Positions 7,028 through 7,524 of a DNA stretch of 7,524 nucleotides are shown piece after piece. The number at the start of each line of letters is the position of its first letter. The stretch's first letter is position 1. The translations under genes and the position numbers were made by a program. Source of the stretch: Acidobacteriaceae bacterium. Its GTDB lineage: Bacteria > Acidobacteriota > Terriglobia > Terriglobales > Acidobacteriaceae. The stretch spans positions 1 through 7,524 of the forward strand of contig PKXI01000396.1 of assembly GCA_003133425.1 (NCBI GenBank), given 5' to 3'. The notes under the pieces are model-generated. The model had not been told where the DNA came from and searched no databases. It saw only the letters and a program-made list of their open reading frames with translations.

Positions 7028-7154
7028 TTCATCTTTTGAGATTGCAGGGGGAGGCTTGGTCGAGATAAATTCGCATGTCCGGGCCCCCCACATCCATTAC
7101 CCGCACACAGAGCAACTGCATAAGCATCGTCGAAATTTGATGAGACACTTCGAA

Positions 7155-7259
7155 GCGCCCCTCCGGGGCGCAGCAATTTGGTTGAGATCTTGACCCAGGA
7201 TTGCGCCCGCCGCGGCGGACTCCATCCTGGGCTATTTTCGTATCTTCCCTACGGGAAGA
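7155..7259. repeat. Three-hairpin intergenic cluster, REP-like candidate
   Basis: Hairpin 1 is GCGCCCC-TCC-GGGGCGC (7155-7171). Hairpin 2 has arms CCCAGGAT (7194-7201) and ATCCTGGG (7224-7231) around the 12-base palindrome CCGCCGCGGCGG (7207-7218). Hairpin 3 is TCTTCCC-TAC-GGGAAGA (7243-7259). All stems are perfect. The look is that of dispersed intergenic palindromic units; only one copy is in this window, so its repetitive nature is inferred. Confidence 0.45.
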
Positions 7260-7384
7260 AGGCAGTTGCTTTTGGAGTTTGGTGGCAAATGGAACCGACC
7301 GAAGCAGCAAAGATCGTTTGCACGATTGCCCTGCATCCGCACATGCGGGACTCGCGCATTCGGGCTTCGCCTGTTATGGTCAGT

Positions 7385-7412
7385 GAGGAAACTCAAAATG
7401 AACCCACCATAG
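7385..7412 (+). promoter_or_regulatory. Ribosome site and four-codon frame (M-N-P-P-stop) in frame with NRAMP
   Basis: GAGGA (7385-7389) is followed 8 bases later by ATG at 7398, then AAC CCA CCA TAG. The frame is the same as the NRAMP gene starting at 7425, 27 bases on. It may be an upstream mini-frame, or the original NRAMP start broken by an amber codon. AGGA at 7411-7414 offers a weaker site for ATG 7425. Confidence 0.5.
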
Positions 7413-7424
7413 GATCGACCGGGC

Positions 7425-7524
7425 ATGTGGAAACGTTGGCGAATCCGGATACTGCTGTTCCTGGCCGTTCTCGGCCCCGGATTTATTACGGCAAATGTCG
7501 ACAACGACTCCGGCGGCATCCTCA
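7425..7524 (+). CDS. NRAMP-family divalent metal transporter, N-terminal part (runs off the window)
   Basis: Only 33 codons are present. They read as a basic start (MWKRWRIR), then a first membrane segment with GPGFITANVDNDSGGIL (17-33). GPGF and a following aspartate/asparagine motif mark transmembrane helix 1 of NRAMP proteins. The usual metal-binding DPGN is replaced by DND-SGG, a variant I associate with a divergent bacterial branch of the family; whether it carries Mn2+, Fe2+ or Mg2+ is open. ATG 7425 is the only possible start after the in-frame TAG at 7410. Genes for MgtE_N/CBS proteins are plausible partners, and one lies at 2412-3668. The family call is good for so short a fragment but cannot be tested further here. 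Confidence 0.8.
   Translation, partial: MWKRWRIRILLFLAVLGPGFITANVDNDSGGIL

Larger units (their letters stand above)
7013..7424. other. Intergenic region between divergent genes, apparently non-coding
   Basis: This gap of about 410 bases separates the ribbon-helix-helix promoter from the NRAMP gene. Open frames occur on both strands (for example 7029-7310 minus), but they run through hairpins and show no recognisable domain, so I treat them as chance. It holds a three-hairpin cluster at 7155-7259, two weaker short hairpins (ATCGT-TTGC-ACGAT at about 7313-7326 and CCGCA-CA-TGCGG at 7337-7348), and the translation start region of the NRAMP gene. I saw no good promoter for NRAMP and no known metal riboswitch signature. 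Confidence 0.6.

Noticed and set aside
6719..7039. Plus-strand frame of 106 codons opposite the ribbon-helix-helix gene
   Set aside because: The minus-strand gene has a strong ribosome site, promoter and fold pattern; this is its antisense shadow.
7029..7310. Minus-strand frame of 93 codons in the intergenic gap
   Set aside because: It reads through the hairpin cluster and has no recognisable domain; it most likely reflects the repeat.
7313..7348. Metal riboswitch before NRAMP
   Set aside because: Only short hairpins are present; I could not find the conserved loops of known Mn2+ or Mg2+ riboswitches.

Overview
The window looks like chromosomal DNA from a GC-rich heterotrophic bacterium, most likely an acidobacterium of the Terriglobia type. 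This is inferred from gene content and style: a secreted GH3 glycosidase, a Tat-exported DUF2961/GH172 protein, a PRC-barrel/MgtE_N/CBS protein, an NRAMP-type start with a DND motif, and hairpin-rich intergenic DNA. No rRNA or other taxonomic marker is present.

Layout, left to right. Bases 1-129 hold a diverged copy of the 5' end of the gene that begins at 2412, then a ribosome site. A secreted GH3 glycoside hydrolase (130-2337, + strand, GTG start) follows. Next is a soluble PRC-barrel/MgtE_N/CBS protein (2412-3668, +). A 134-base gap with three consecutive inverted repeats leads to a nitronate monooxygenase-like flavoprotein (3803-5272, +). A strong bidirectional terminator (5309-5346) separates it from the convergent DUF2961/GH172 gene (5376-6596, -). 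A small ribbon-helix-helix protein (6695-6973, -) lies upstream of that gene, with a promoter that overlaps a near-perfect operator-like inverted repeat. The gap 7013-7424 carries a cluster of three hairpins. The window ends in the first 33 codons of an NRAMP-family metal transporter (7425 onward, +).

How the genes may work together. GH3 and GH172 fit a saprophyte that degrades plant or microbial polysaccharides outside the cytoplasm. The MgtE_N/CBS protein lacks the MgtE membrane channel, so it is probably a regulatory or sensor partner. NRAMP transporters are plausible clients, and the NRAMP gene here sits about 3.75 kb downstream with three unrelated genes between. The nitronate monooxygenase-like protein and the ribbon-helix-helix protein appear to be separate transcription units.

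The points most worth a second look are the diverged duplication that flanks the GH3 gene, the in-frame amber codon between the best ribosome site and the NRAMP start, the inverted repeat over the flavoprotein start codon, and the self-regulatory promoter of the ribbon-helix-helix gene. I see no clear new defence or mobile system.
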